Below are positions 16,926-25,583 of a stretch of DNA of 64,000 nt, piece after piece. How positions within the stretch are numbered: position 1 is the first letter of the stretch; each line of letters starts with the position of its first letter. Under the pieces are notes generated by a model. The model searched no databases and was not told the origin of the DNA. It saw only the letters and a program-made list of their open reading frames with translations. Source of the stretch: Salinisphaera sp002433465. Its GTDB lineage: Bacteria; Pseudomonadota; Gammaproteobacteria; Nevskiales; Salinisphaeraceae. Location of the stretch: positions 163,256 through 227,255 of the forward strand of contig NZ_APNL01000006.1 in NCBI RefSeq assembly GCF_040361435.1, read 5' to 3'. Made by a program: the position numbers and the translations under genes.

Positions 16926-18434
16926 TCAATAATCGGCGAGAATCGATTCCATATCGGTTTGATACGCGGTTACCGTCTGGCGATAGCTCAGCGACGGCCG
17001 CGACGAGGTGCCGTTGATGACGAAGGCGAAGGCGCCGTAGCCGCCGTTCTGCAGACGGAAATAGCCGGCCAGCGCGCGCACGGTGACCGGTTCGCTGAGC
17101 GTGCCGGTCTTGGCGTTGATACGCGTGAGCCAGTCGAAGTTGCCCTGCTTGAGCGTGCGCGACGGCGCCGAAAGCGGCACCGGGATACTGCCGTAGAACG
17201 CCGGGAACAACGACGGCTGCCGGTACATATACGACAGCAGGGCCACCAGGTCCCGTGCCGAGAGCTTGTTACTCACCGCCAGACCGCTGCCGCTGTCGAG
17301 AAGGGCACCGTTGCCGGCATTGGCCTGCATGGGGAAGCTTTCGCGCAGCGCGCGATCGGCGAGCGCTTCCAGCGACTGGGAGGCCAGCGGCAGGGTGAGC
17401 GGCCGGTTGTAGCCGCTGTCGGCAGCGAGATCGAGCGTGAGCACATCCGCCATGTAGTTGTTGGAATAGGCCATGAGCGGAATCAGCTGCTCGGCCAGCG
17501 TTTCGCTTTCTACCTGTGCGAGTGTTTCGCCGTTGCCGGCATTGCCCTGTACGCGCGTGCTGCCGGTCACCGTGATGCCCATGTCGGCGAGCATGGCCGA
17601 GAGCACTCGCGCGGTATCCTCGGCGGGGCCGGTGACTGCGCGATGGATCTTGTACGGGCCGGTGCCCATCGGCACCGAGCCGCGCAGATGCAGGGTGGAC
17701 ATGCCGTTGTCGTAGCTGCGCCAGACACTCAGGCTCGGACGCGTACCGGGCAGAGTGGTGCTGACATCATTGGCGATGCGGTAGCCGGTCAGACCACGTG
17801 GCAACAACGCGACCCGGGCCGGGTCGCCGGCGCGTTCGCCGGCATAGACGTTGGTCTGCACGGTGGCAAAGTTCACCCCTGCCGACGACAGCGGCGCGCT
17901 GTAGGCATGCGAGGCCACGCGCTGGGCATCGCAGCGATCCTTGGTCAGGCACGGGACGGTGCCGAACAGACCGTCGTCGACCACCAGGTCGCCGTTGACC
18001 CGGGTAATCCCGCGTTCCCGCAGGCCATTGATCAGCCGCCACAGGCGGGCATTGTCGAGCGCCGGATCGCCGCCGCCCACGAACACCAGGTTGCCGTTGA
18101 GGGTATTGCCGGAGACGCTGCCGCTGCTCTTGAAGCGGCTCGTGAAGCGATGGGCCGGGCCGAACTGCTCGAGCCCCGCGGCCGCGGCGAAGAGCTTGCT
18201 GACCGACGCCGGCGTGAGCCGCTGGTCGGCGTTGATCTCGTCGATGACCGCCATGTCGTCGAGGCGGATCACCATGGCGCTGACCTGGGCCTGGCTGGAC
18301 AGCGACCGCAACGAATCGAGATAGGATGCCGCACTGGCCGGCAGGGCGATGAAGAGCAGGCAGGCCATGAGCGCTGTCGCGACCACCCGGCCGGACGACG
18401 ACCGGCTTCGGCCCGAGTTACGAACGATGAACAT
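16926..18434 (-). CDS. dacB: D-alanyl-D-alanine carboxypeptidase/endopeptidase (PBP4-type)
   Basis: A 502-residue periplasmic peptidase of family S13 that trims or cuts peptidoglycan cross-links. The signal peptide ends near LPASA-AS. Active-site motifs: SVSK (SxxK, in LTPASVSKLFA), SNN (SxN, in YSNNYMADV) and KTG (in RINAKTGTLSEP). The start at 18434 has an AGGGATAAG ribosome site and gives a proper signal peptide; the frame extends 32 codons upstream into the region shared with the tgt promoter. It is divergent from tgt. Confidence 0.94.
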   Translation of the reverse strand: MFIVRNSGRSRSSSGRVVATALMACLLFIALPASAASYLDSLRSLSSQAQVSAMVIRLDDMAVIDEINADQRLTPASVSKLFAAAAGLEQFGPAHRFTSRFKSSGSVSGNTLNGNLVFVGGGDPALDNARLWRLINGLRERGITRVNGDLVVDDGLFGTVPCLTKDRCDAQRVASHAYSAPLSSAGVNFATVQTNVYAGERAGDPARVALLPRGLTGYRIANDVSTTLPGTRPSLSVWRSYDNGMSTLHLRGSVPMGTGPYKIHRAVTGPAEDTARVLSAMLADMGITVTGSTRVQGNAGNGETLAQVESETLAEQLIPLMAYSNNYMADVLTLDLAADSGYNRPLTLPLASQSLEALADRALRESFPMQANAGNGALLDSGSGLAVSNKLSARDLVALLSYMYRQPSLFPAFYGSIPVPLSAPSRTLKQGNFDWLTRINAKTGTLSEPVTVRALAGYFRLQNGGYGAFAFVINGTSSRPSLSYRQTVTAYQTDMESILADY

Positions 18435-18557
18435 CTTATCCCTGAGCGCGCGACGAAAGGCGCCAGTGTAGAGCCAGCGCGGGTACGGACTCAATTTGAC
18501 GATTACCGTAGGCCCAGCCGTCGACGGCATGCGTTGGCGTGTCTAAACTGCGCGGCC

Positions 18558-19691
18558 ATGCTAAACCTGCTTAACCAATCCGGCGCCGCGCGCCGCGCGC
18601 GCCTCACCCTGCCGCACGGGGTGGTGGACACCCCCACCTTCATGCCGGTGGGCACCTACGGGACGGTCAAGGGTATGACGCCAGAGGAACTCGAAAGCCT
18701 CGGCGCGCAAATCGTGCTCGGCAACACCTACCATTTAATGCTGCGCCCGGGTACCGAGATTATCGAGCAGCATGATGGCCTGCACGGCTTCATGCACTGG
18801 GACAAGCCGATCCTCACCGACTCGGGTGGGTTTCAGGTGTGGAGCCTGGCGGAAATGCGCAAACTCACCGAGGACGGCGTCGCGTTTCGTTCGCCGCTGG
18901 ACGGCTCGCGCCAGTATCTGTCGCCTGAACGTTCGATCGAAGTTCAGCACGCGCTGAACTCGGATATCGTCATGTGCCTGGACGAGTGTACGGACTACCC
19001 GGTGCCCAAGCAGGATGCCGCGGCTTCGATGCAGCTGTCCATGCGCTGGGCCGCGCGCTGTCGGGCCGCCCACGGCGACAGCGCCAACCTGCTTTTCGGC
19101 ATCAATCAAGGCAGCGTGTTCGCGGATCTGCGCGCCGAGTCGATGGCCGCGCTGGTGGATATCGGTTTCGACGGCTATGCCATCGGCGGTGTCTCGGTAG
19201 GCGAGGCCTGGGCCGACAAGGCCGCCGTGCTGGAAGGCGTGCTGCCGGTCACGCCTAGCGATTATCCGCGCTATCTCATGGGCGTGGGCACGCCTTCGGA
19301 TCTGGTGGCGGCGGTGTCGTTCGGTATCGATATGTTCGATTGCGTGATGCCCACCCGCAACGCCCGCAACGGCTACCTGTTTACCTCGCAAGGCGTGGTC
19401 AAGATCAAGAACGCCGTACACAAGCACGATACGGGGCCGCTCGACGCCAACTGCGGTTGCCCCACCTGCCAGAACTACAGCCGCGCCTATCTGCATCATC
19501 TGTATCGCTGTGGCGAAATTCTCGCCGCGCGCCTGAATACCTGGCATAACCTGTATTACTATCAGACGCTTATGCAGCGTATTCGCACGGCGATCGAATC
19601 GGATCGCTACGAAGCGTTCATGCGCGAGTTCTTTACCGGGCCCGAGGGGTCGGGGACCGCGCAGGCGGCCTATTTCGGTTACGGGGTCTAG
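18558..19691 (+). CDS. tgt: tRNA-guanine transglycosylase
   Basis: A 377-residue enzyme that swaps guanine-34 for preQ1 in queuosine tRNAs. Catalytic TDSGGFQVWSL, the nucleophile region FDCVMPTRNARNG, and the zinc site CGCPTCQNYSRAYLHHL are all present. The frame is open far upstream (to 16959) antisense to dacB, but the real protein starts at MLNLLNQSGAARRARL. It heads the classic tgt-yajC-secD-secF cluster; queA, often the gene before it, is absent here. Confidence 0.96.
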   Translation: MLNLLNQSGAARRARLTLPHGVVDTPTFMPVGTYGTVKGMTPEELESLGAQIVLGNTYHLMLRPGTEIIEQHDGLHGFMHWDKPILTDSGGFQVWSLAEMRKLTEDGVAFRSPLDGSRQYLSPERSIEVQHALNSDIVMCLDECTDYPVPKQDAAASMQLSMRWAARCRAAHGDSANLLFGINQGSVFADLRAESMAALVDIGFDGYAIGGVSVGEAWADKAAVLEGVLPVTPSDYPRYLMGVGTPSDLVAAVSFGIDMFDCVMPTRNARNGYLFTSQGVVKIKNAVHKHDTGPLDANCGCPTCQNYSRAYLHHLYRCGEILAARLNTWHNLYYYQTLMQRIRTAIESDRYEAFMREFFTGPEGSGTAQAAYFGYGV

Positions 19692-19723
19692 GGTGTGTCG
19701 TCATATCTCATGACGACACGCCC
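19691..19723 (+). other. 14-bp stem-loop after tgt
   Basis: GGGTGTGTCGTCAT, loop ATCTC, ATGACGACACGCCC forms a 14-bp stem with a single G-T wobble, starting at the last base of the tgt stop codon. No T-run follows (the next bases are TGGCCGG), so it is not a textbook intrinsic terminator. It could insulate tgt from yajC-secDF, or stabilise the tgt 3' end. Confidence 0.7.
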
Positions 19724-19836
19724 TGGCCGGCGTGGCTTTGTATAACTCGTGTCCTGAAGGCCCCGACTGCTGTGGCATACTACGCCGCTCGGTCGAGCGC
19801 GCACGCGCCAACCTCCGTTTTCAATCGAGGTAAATT

Positions 19837-20163
19837 ATGGATTTTCTGATTTCGCCGGCCTATGCGCAGGCGGGCGGCCAGGCGGGCGGCATCATGCCCA
19901 CCCTGATCATGGTCGGGCTGTTCTTCGTGTTCATGTATTTCATGATCATCCGCCCGCAGATGAAGCGCCAGAAAGAACACAAGAAGCTGCTCGAAAGCCT
20001 GGACAAGGGCGTCGAGGTCGTCACCTCGGGTGGCGTGGCCGGCAAGATCCGTCAGGTGGGTGAAAACTTCATCGTGGTGGAAGTGTCGGAAGGCGTGGAG
20101 ATTCGCATCCAGAAAAACGCCGTGGCCAGTGTGGTACCCAAAGGCACGCTGGACTCGCTGTAA
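19837..20163 (+). CDS. yajC: Preprotein translocase accessory subunit YajC
   Basis: A 108-residue inner-membrane protein that forms a complex with SecDF. One transmembrane helix (about 20-38, PTLIMVGLFFVFMYFMIIRPQ) is followed by the conserved RPQMKRQKEHKKLLESL and a small cytoplasmic beta domain (EVVTSGGVAGKI...). A GAGGTAAATT ribosome site precedes the ATG. The 145-base gap from tgt contains TATAAC near 19741 as a possible -10 box. Confidence 0.96.
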   Translation: MDFLISPAYAQAGGQAGGIMPTLIMVGLFFVFMYFMIIRPQMKRQKEHKKLLESLDKGVEVVTSGGVAGKIRQVGENFIVVEVSEGVEIRIQKNAVASVVPKGTLDSL

Positions 20164-20242
20164 GCGTATTTTCGCGGCGGTATCGGCACGCCTGCCCGCC
20201 CAGTGCGGCCGTCGCCCGCTGTAGACCGTTGATCGGGGCCCT

Positions 20243-22096
20243 ATGAATCGCTACCCATTATGGAAATATCTCCTGCTGCTGCTCGTGCTCGCGGCAGGCG
20301 TGCTGTATGCGTTGCCCAACCTCTACGGCGAGCAGCCGGCGGTTCAGGTGTCCAACGCCGAGGGTGAGGCCGCGACCCCGGCCCTGGTACAGCGGGTGCG
20401 CAGCACGCTTACCGATGCCGACGTGGCCCCCGAGGACATTACCCTCGAAGACGGGCGCCTGCTCGCGCTCTACCAAAGCACGGAAGCGCAGCTGCGAGCC
20501 GCCGGCGTGCTCAAGCGTCAGCTGGGCAACGATTACACGGTGGCCTTGAACCTGGCGCCGAGCACGCCCGACTGGCTGCGTGCCGTCGGCGCCGAGCCGA
20601 TGGCCCTGGGCCTGGACCTGCGCGGTGGCGTGCATTTCCTGCTTGAAGTGGATATGGAAACGGTCTTCAACGAGACCTACGACCGCTATGCGCGCGACAT
20701 TCCGCGTTTTCTGCGCGACGAATCCATTCGCTACAGCCGCGCATCGCGCGAGGGCGACTCGGTACGGCTGCAGTTCCCCAATGCCCAGGTCATGGACGAG
20801 GCCTCCGATGCGCTCGCCAGCGAGTTCGACGTGCTGCGCTTCAACGAGGCCCCGGACGCCGACAACACGCTCGTCGCCACCCTGACCGAAACCGAACAGA
20901 AGCGCATCGCCGACTTCGCGCTGCAGCAGAACCTCACCACCCTGCGTAATCGCGTCAACGAGCTGGGCGTGGCCGAACCGCTGGTCCAGCGCCAGGGCGA
21001 GTCGCGTATCGTCGTCGAACTGCCGGGCGTCCAGGACACCGCCGAAGCCAAGCGCCTGCTCGGCAAGACCGCGACCCTGGAATACCGTCTCGTCGCCCAG
21101 GGCCAGGACGCCCAGGCGGCAGAACGCACCGGCAACATACCCGCCGGCACCGAGCTTTATCACACCCGCGACGGTCGCCCGATTCTGCTCGAGCAGGACG
21201 TGATCGCCTCCGGGGATCAGCTCGTGGATGCCTCCTCGGGATTCGATCAGCAGTCGGGGAGCCCGGCCGTGTTCGTCACCCTCGACGGTCAGGCCGCCAG
21301 CAAGATGTTCGATACCACCTCTGCCCATGTTGGCGACCCGATGGCGGTGCTGTTCATCGAAAACCGGATCGACACGCGCTACGAGAACGGCGAGGAGATC
21401 CGCGAACGCAAGAAGGTCGAGGAAGTCATCAGCGTCGCGAATATTCGCAGCGCTTTCGGCAAGCGTTTCCAGACCACCGGCCTGGAACGCGGCGAAGCCC
21501 ACGACCTGGCCCTGCTGCTACGCGCCGGCGCGCTCGCCGCGCCCGTGAACATCGTCGAAGAACGCACCATCGGTCCGAGCCTGGGTGCGGACAACATCGC
21601 CCAGGGGCGTCTGGCCGTGATCGTGGGCTTTCTGCTCGTGATCGTGTTCATGACCGTCTACTACCGCGGCTTCGGTCTGTTCGCCAACGCCGCGCTGATG
21701 ATGAATCTCGTGCTCATCGTGGCGCTGCTGTCGCTGCTGCAGGCCACCCTCACGCTGCCGGGCATTGCCGGCATCGTGCTCACCGTGGGTATGGCGGTCG
21801 ACGCCAACGTGCTGATCTTCGAGCGAATACGTGAAGAGCTCGATGCCGGCAACACGCCCCAGTCGGCGATCAAATCCGGCTACGACAAGGCGTTTTCGTC
21901 GATTGCCGACGCCAACGTCACCACGCTGATCGCGGCGGTCGTGCTGTTCGGTTTCGGCACCGGGCCGATCAAGGGCTTTGCCGTAACCCTGTCGCTGGGC
22001 ATCATCACGTCGATGTTCACGGCCATCGTCGGTACCCGTGCGATCGCCAATCTCGTCTACGGTCGCAAACGCCGTCTACAGAAATTGTCGATCTAG
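20243..22096 (+). CDS. secD: Protein translocase subunit SecD
   Basis: A 617-residue RND-superfamily subunit that uses the proton motive force to pull exported proteins across the membrane. It has an N-terminal helix (about 8-25), the large periplasmic P1 domain beginning near GLDLRGGVHFLLEVD, and five C-terminal helices (about 455-605) with the family motif GMAVDANVLIFERIREE. It is followed 45 bases later by secF. Confidence 0.96.
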   Translation: MNRYPLWKYLLLLLVLAAGVLYALPNLYGEQPAVQVSNAEGEAATPALVQRVRSTLTDADVAPEDITLEDGRLLALYQSTEAQLRAAGVLKRQLGNDYTVALNLAPSTPDWLRAVGAEPMALGLDLRGGVHFLLEVDMETVFNETYDRYARDIPRFLRDESIRYSRASREGDSVRLQFPNAQVMDEASDALASEFDVLRFNEAPDADNTLVATLTETEQKRIADFALQQNLTTLRNRVNELGVAEPLVQRQGESRIVVELPGVQDTAEAKRLLGKTATLEYRLVAQGQDAQAAERTGNIPAGTELYHTRDGRPILLEQDVIASGDQLVDASSGFDQQSGSPAVFVTLDGQAASKMFDTTSAHVGDPMAVLFIENRIDTRYENGEEIRERKKVEEVISVANIRSAFGKRFQTTGLERGEAHDLALLLRAGALAAPVNIVEERTIGPSLGADNIAQGRLAVIVGFLLVIVFMTVYYRGFGLFANAALMMNLVLIVALLSLLQATLTLPGIAGIVLTVGMAVDANVLIFERIREELDAGNTPQSAIKSGYDKAFSSIADANVTTLIAAVVLFGFGTGPIKGFAVTLSLGIITSMFTAIVGTRAIANLVYGRKRRLQKLSI

Positions 22097-22141
22097 CATG
22101 CGGACTTTCCGTCCGCGTTTTTGCCCCATGTCGAGTCTCGA

Positions 22142-23083
22142 ATGCGCCTGATCAAATCCAACACATCGATCGACTTCATCAGCTACGGCAAGTACGCCAT
22201 CATCTTTTCGGCGTTGCTGATTCTGGTGTCGTTCGTATCGTTCTCGATGGAAAAGCTGTCGTTCGGCGTCGATTTCACCGGCGGCGTGGTCATCGAAGTC
22301 GGCTATCCGGACGCGGTCGCCCTTGACGAGGTGCGGGGCGCGCTTGATGAAGGCGGCTACCCCGGTGCCACGGTGCAGCACTTTGGCGCGTCGGACGCGG
22401 TAATGATCCGGCTGGCCAGCGAAGAGGGCGCCGACAGCTCGGAAGTGAGCACCCACGTCATGGATTCGCTGCATGCCGACAACAGCGCAGCGGAACTGCG
22501 CCGCGTGGAATTCGTCGGTCCCCAGGTCGGTGACGAGCTGATCAACAAGGGCGGGCTGGCGCTGCTCTATACCGTGATCGCGATTCTCATCTACGTCATC
22601 GTGCGTTTCCACTGGAAGCTCGCTGCCGGCGCAGTCGCCGCCCTGGTGCATGACGTGCTCATCACGCTGGGCGTGTTCTCGCTGTTCCATCTGGATTTCG
22701 ATCTGACCGTGCTGGCCGCACTGCTGGCCGTGATCGGCTATTCGCTCAACGACACCATCGTGGTGTTCGACCGTATTCGCGAGAATTTCCGGCGCATGCG
22801 CAAGGCCACGCCCACCGAGGTGGTCAACGCCTCCATCAACCAGACCCTGTCGCGCACCTTGATGACCTCGGGCACGACCATTCTGACCCTGCTCGCGCTG
22901 TTCTTCCTCGGCGGCGAGGTCATCCACGGCTTCGCCACCGCGCTGCTGATCGGTATCTTCATCGGTACCTATTCGTCGATTTTCGTCGCCAGCGCGCTGG
23001 CACTGCGGCTCAAGATCACCAGTCAGGATCTGTTCCCGCCCAAGGAAGAGGATGCCGAGAAGGCGTCGCGGGTTACGCGTTAG
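22142..23083 (+). CDS. secF: Protein translocase subunit SecF
   Basis: A 313-residue partner of SecD. It has an N-terminal helix (about 17-37), the GVDFTGGVVIEV motif and periplasmic domain, then five helices (about 135-290) with VIGYSLNDTIVVFDRIREN. The ATG at 22142 is preferred over an in-frame TTG at 22121. It ends the tgt-yajC-secDF cluster and is followed by a repeat-rich gap. Confidence 0.96.
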   Translation: MRLIKSNTSIDFISYGKYAIIFSALLILVSFVSFSMEKLSFGVDFTGGVVIEVGYPDAVALDEVRGALDEGGYPGATVQHFGASDAVMIRLASEEGADSSEVSTHVMDSLHADNSAAELRRVEFVGPQVGDELINKGGLALLYTVIAILIYVIVRFHWKLAAGAVAALVHDVLITLGVFSLFHLDFDLTVLAALLAVIGYSLNDTIVVFDRIRENFRRMRKATPTEVVNASINQTLSRTLMTSGTTILTLLALFFLGGEVIHGFATALLIGIFIGTYSSIFVASALALRLKITSQDLFPPKEEDAEKASRVTR

Positions 23084-23159
23084 TCGTTCGGCTAGTGCGG
23101 TAAACACGCGCTGGCCGAACCGTTCGTCGTCGTCTTAATCAACTCGCAGGCGAATTTGA

Positions 23160-23272
23160 GCTTGGGGTTTCGCGCTGTTGCGCGAGGTACTTCTCTTTGC
23201 TTGTCCAAAGAGAAGTACCCAAGCGAAAAGACACCCTGTCTTGCGCCGATGCTGCGCATCGGTTCCCTGCGC
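23160..23272 (+). repeat. Dispersed repeat, copy A (contains a 13-bp perfect hairpin)
   Basis: Non-coding element after secF. Its core hairpin is GGTACTTCTCTTT (23186-23198), loop GCTTGTCC, AAAGAGAAGTACC (23207-23219), followed by CCCAAGCGAAAAGACACCCTG. The same pattern, inverted, recurs at 23560-23673. Sequences of this type (TTTGCTTGTCCAAAG hairpin followed by AAAGACACCC) are familiar to me as a dispersed intergenic repeat in several proteobacterial genomes that gives rise to spurious small ORFs. Confidence 0.7.
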
Positions 23273-23431
23273 GGCTCCGGCGCCAAGCGGGCCAGCCGGA
23301 AACTCGCTGACGCTCAAACATCCGGCTGGCTTGATCCGCTTGCCGCCTCCGCTGCTCGGCGCTACGCCCAAGGGGCCGAATACAGACAAGCGTCGCTGGC
23401 GCTCGCTCAAGGTCACGGTTTTTTGTAGGTT

Positions 23432-23451
23432 GGCTTAGCGGAGCGTAAGCC
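23432..23451. repeat. Short stem-loop (GGCTTA...TAAGCC)
   Basis: GGCTTA, 8-base loop GCGGAGCG, TAAGCC, within the context TGTAGGTTGGCTTAGCGGAG. This short palindromic unit lies between the two inverted copies of the larger repeat and resembles a separate dispersed unit seen in other gammaproteobacteria. Confidence 0.5.
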
Positions 23452-23559
23452 GACAAGAACGCAGCCACGTGCCCTGATTTCGGTTGGTAGCCGCCTCGAC
23501 TCGGCCCTACGGTCACGTGCTGTATTCAATCCCGTGTGGAGCGAACGAGAAGCGCAGGG

Positions 23560-23673
23560 CCGAAGGGTGTCCGGCGCATTGCGCCGACGCGCAACCCGGG
23601 TGTCTTTCCCTTTGCCTACGTTCGTTTGGACAAGCAAACGAAAGTGGGTCGCACAGCAGCGCGGACCCAAAGC
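23560..23673 (-). repeat. Dispersed repeat, copy B (inverted relative to copy A)
   Basis: Read on the minus strand this aligns with copy A almost base for base in blocks: GCTTTGGGTCCGCGCTGCTG, then the hairpin TTCGTTTG/CAAACGAA around CTTGTC (23621-23642), then AAAGACACCCGGGTTGCGC and the GGCGCAATGCGCC palindrome. The stem sequence differs from copy A but is compensated on both sides, which indicates that the folded structure is what is kept. No coding function is seen in 23084-23826 apart from these repeats. Confidence 0.7.
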
Positions 23674-23826
23674 TTCGATGAACTCGTGAGTGCCGCGCGG
23701 CTCGTGGGCCGAACCGTTAGATTTCGAGCCCTACGCCCGATGTACATTGCGCCACGAGTTGGCCTAAACCGCGGCCAGCCCCATCGAAACACGCCACAAA
23801 TGCGCGTGTAGCTGATCGTGAAGATA

Positions 23827-24378
23827 ATGGATATCGAAGTCTTTCCACCCGGCGAAGAACACCAGTCGGCGTTTCTGGCCGCTGTCCGGCGCAGCCAACC
23901 CGAGCTGAAACGCTGGGTGTCGCCGCCGGACACGCCAGAGAAATATGCGAAGTACCTGGCGCGCTACGCAGGCGATACGCATCGCAGTTATCTGGCCATG
24001 GCCAGCAACGGCATGCTGGTGGGCTGTATCAACCTGAACGAAATCGTGCGCGGTGCCTTGCAATCCGCGTACCTCGGGTACTACGCATTCAGCCCGAACG
24101 AAGGCAAGGGGCTCATGAAGAACGCCTTGGCCGCCGTGGTGTCGCGCAGCTTTGGCGTTCACGCGCTGCATCGACTGGAGGCCAATATCCAACCCGCCAA
24201 CGAACGCTCTATCGGCCTGGTCAAGTCGCTGGGTTTTCGATTGGAAGGCTATTCGCCGCGCTACCTGAAGATCAGCGGCGAGTGGCGCGACCACGAACGC
24301 TATGCGATCACGTCGGAAGAATGGTCTTGGAACGACGGCGCGTGCCGAGAACGCATGGAGCCTGGCTCGGGATTCTAG
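23827..24378 (+). CDS. GNAT-family N-acetyltransferase (RimJ/RimL-like)
   Basis: A 183-residue acetyl-CoA-dependent transferase. The acetyl-CoA binding region reads YYAFSPNEGKGLMKNAL, followed by HALHRLEANIQPANERSIGLVKSLGF and EGYSPRYLKISGEWRDHERYAI, the layout of ribosomal-protein alanine acetyltransferases. ATG 23827 is chosen; a GTG at 23818 is in frame. It lies isolated between repeats and a gene remnant. Confidence 0.88.
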   Translation: MDIEVFPPGEEHQSAFLAAVRRSQPELKRWVSPPDTPEKYAKYLARYAGDTHRSYLAMASNGMLVGCINLNEIVRGALQSAYLGYYAFSPNEGKGLMKNALAAVVSRSFGVHALHRLEANIQPANERSIGLVKSLGFRLEGYSPRYLKISGEWRDHERYAITSEEWSWNDGACRERMEPGSGF

Positions 24379-24400
24379 CGCGTAGGTAGCGCGCGGCGGC

Positions 24401-24577
24401 TCAATACGGCTGCGAGGGCCAGGCCCGTGGCGCAACGCACCGGGCCGCGTTGCGCGGCCACACAAGCATCCGCTCGTCCGGCCCGTCGAAGTACTCACTG
24501 CACACGCCGACGAGTTCCCACGGGCCGAGCAGGTCGAGTTCTTCTATGCCGTCGAAGATGAGAAAGCCGAAACGCAT
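24401..24577 (-). pseudogene. DJ-1/PfpI-family N-terminal remnant
   Basis: A 58-codon frame starting MRFGFLIFDGIEELDLLGPW, followed by ELVGVCSEYFDGPDERMLVW, which is the beginning of DJ-1/PfpI (ThiJ-like) proteins. After about residue 40 the similarity stops and the frame ends within 20 codons; the remaining 140 or so residues, including the nucleophile elbow, are absent. It looks like the stub left by a deletion. The rest of 24379-24690 shows nothing else. Confidence 0.6.
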
Positions 24578-24690
24578 GGGCTAGCGCCTGTGTTCTTAAC
24601 GGCGTTCGATCATGCGCCTGTCGCGGCTTTCGAGCCAGGGCGGGGCAACGCGGACATCAACTCCTGCGTTGTCGCTTGTTTTAACAGGCC

Positions 24691-25485
24691 CTAGCTGCCG
24701 CCCTGCGGGGTGCGTTCGATCTTTTCGATGAGCTGCGGATAGAGCTTGGGGTTGGCGGCGATCACGTTACCCGTTTTCAGCGGGTCCTGATCCTTGATAT
24801 CGCCGGCGATACCGCCCGCGCCGCGTACCAGCAACAGGCCGGCGGCCATATCCCAGGGCGACAGCCCCATTTCCCAGAAGCCGTCCAGACGCCCGGCTGC
24901 GACATAGGCCAGATCGAGCGCCGCCGAACCGGCACGACGGATATCCGCGCTGGACGACAGCAGGCGGTTGAATACCGGCATATGGGTGGCGATGTCCTGC
25001 TTCTTGCGATAGGCAAAGCCGGTGGCGAGCAGGGCCTGACGCAGGCGCGTGGTACGGGTCACACGAATCCGCTTGCCGTCCAGGCTGGCACCGGCGCCGC
25101 GATCGGCGGTGAACAGCTCGTCCTTGACCGGGTCGTAGATCACCGCGTGTTCGGTTACGCCGTTGATCTGGCAGGCGATCGAGACACAGAAGTGCGGGAT
25201 GCCGGCCATGAAGTTGGCGGTGCCGTCGATCGGGTCGATGATCCAGACGGTATCGGACTCGCCGCCGGTTTCGCCGGATTCCTCGGCCATGAAGGCATGG
25301 TCGGGATATGCCCGGCTGATGGTATCGATAATCGTATTCTCGGCGCGCTGGTCGGCCTCGGTGACGAAGTCGTTGCGACCGCTCTTGGCCGTGACTTCGC
25401 CGGTATCGCCGCGCCGGTAGTATTCCAGAATCACGCCGCCGGCCCGGCGGGCGGCGGTAACGGCGACATTGGTCAACGGTTGCAT
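24691..25485 (-). CDS. suhB: Inositol-1-monophosphatase SuhB
   Basis: A 264-residue Mg-dependent sugar phosphatase; in E. coli SuhB also joins the rRNA antitermination complex. Metal-site motifs are visible: AEESGE, WIIDPIDGTANF and the C-terminal SPWDMAAGLLLVRGAGG. It is divergent from trmJ with a 98-base gap, an arrangement conserved in gammaproteobacteria. Confidence 0.95.
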   Translation of the reverse strand: MQPLTNVAVTAARRAGGVILEYYRRGDTGEVTAKSGRNDFVTEADQRAENTIIDTISRAYPDHAFMAEESGETGGESDTVWIIDPIDGTANFMAGIPHFCVSIACQINGVTEHAVIYDPVKDELFTADRGAGASLDGKRIRVTRTTRLRQALLATGFAYRKKQDIATHMPVFNRLLSSSADIRRAGSAALDLAYVAAGRLDGFWEMGLSPWDMAAGLLLVRGAGGIAGDIKDQDPLKTGNVIAANPKLYPQLIEKIERTPQGGS

Positions 25486-25583
25486 CGGACAGTCCTTGTC
25501 GAACCCGGCGCGATCGGGCCGGGCGAGCCATGAAAAGCCGGGTAGCGTACCATCTGCACGCCGTATTGATACGAGAGCCGACC

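Noticed and set aside
16959..18557. Possible 533-residue N-terminal extension of Tgt
   Set aside because: The extension is antisense to dacB, whose signal peptide and three active-site motifs are intact; Tgt homologs start at the ATG at 18558.
20258..21502. 414-codon minus-strand frame within secD
   Set aside because: Shadow of secD with random-looking composition.
23139..23681. Several small open frames around the repeats after secF
   Set aside because: They arise from the repeat elements themselves, which are GC-rich and hairpin-bearing; short frames of this kind are common artefacts of such repeats.
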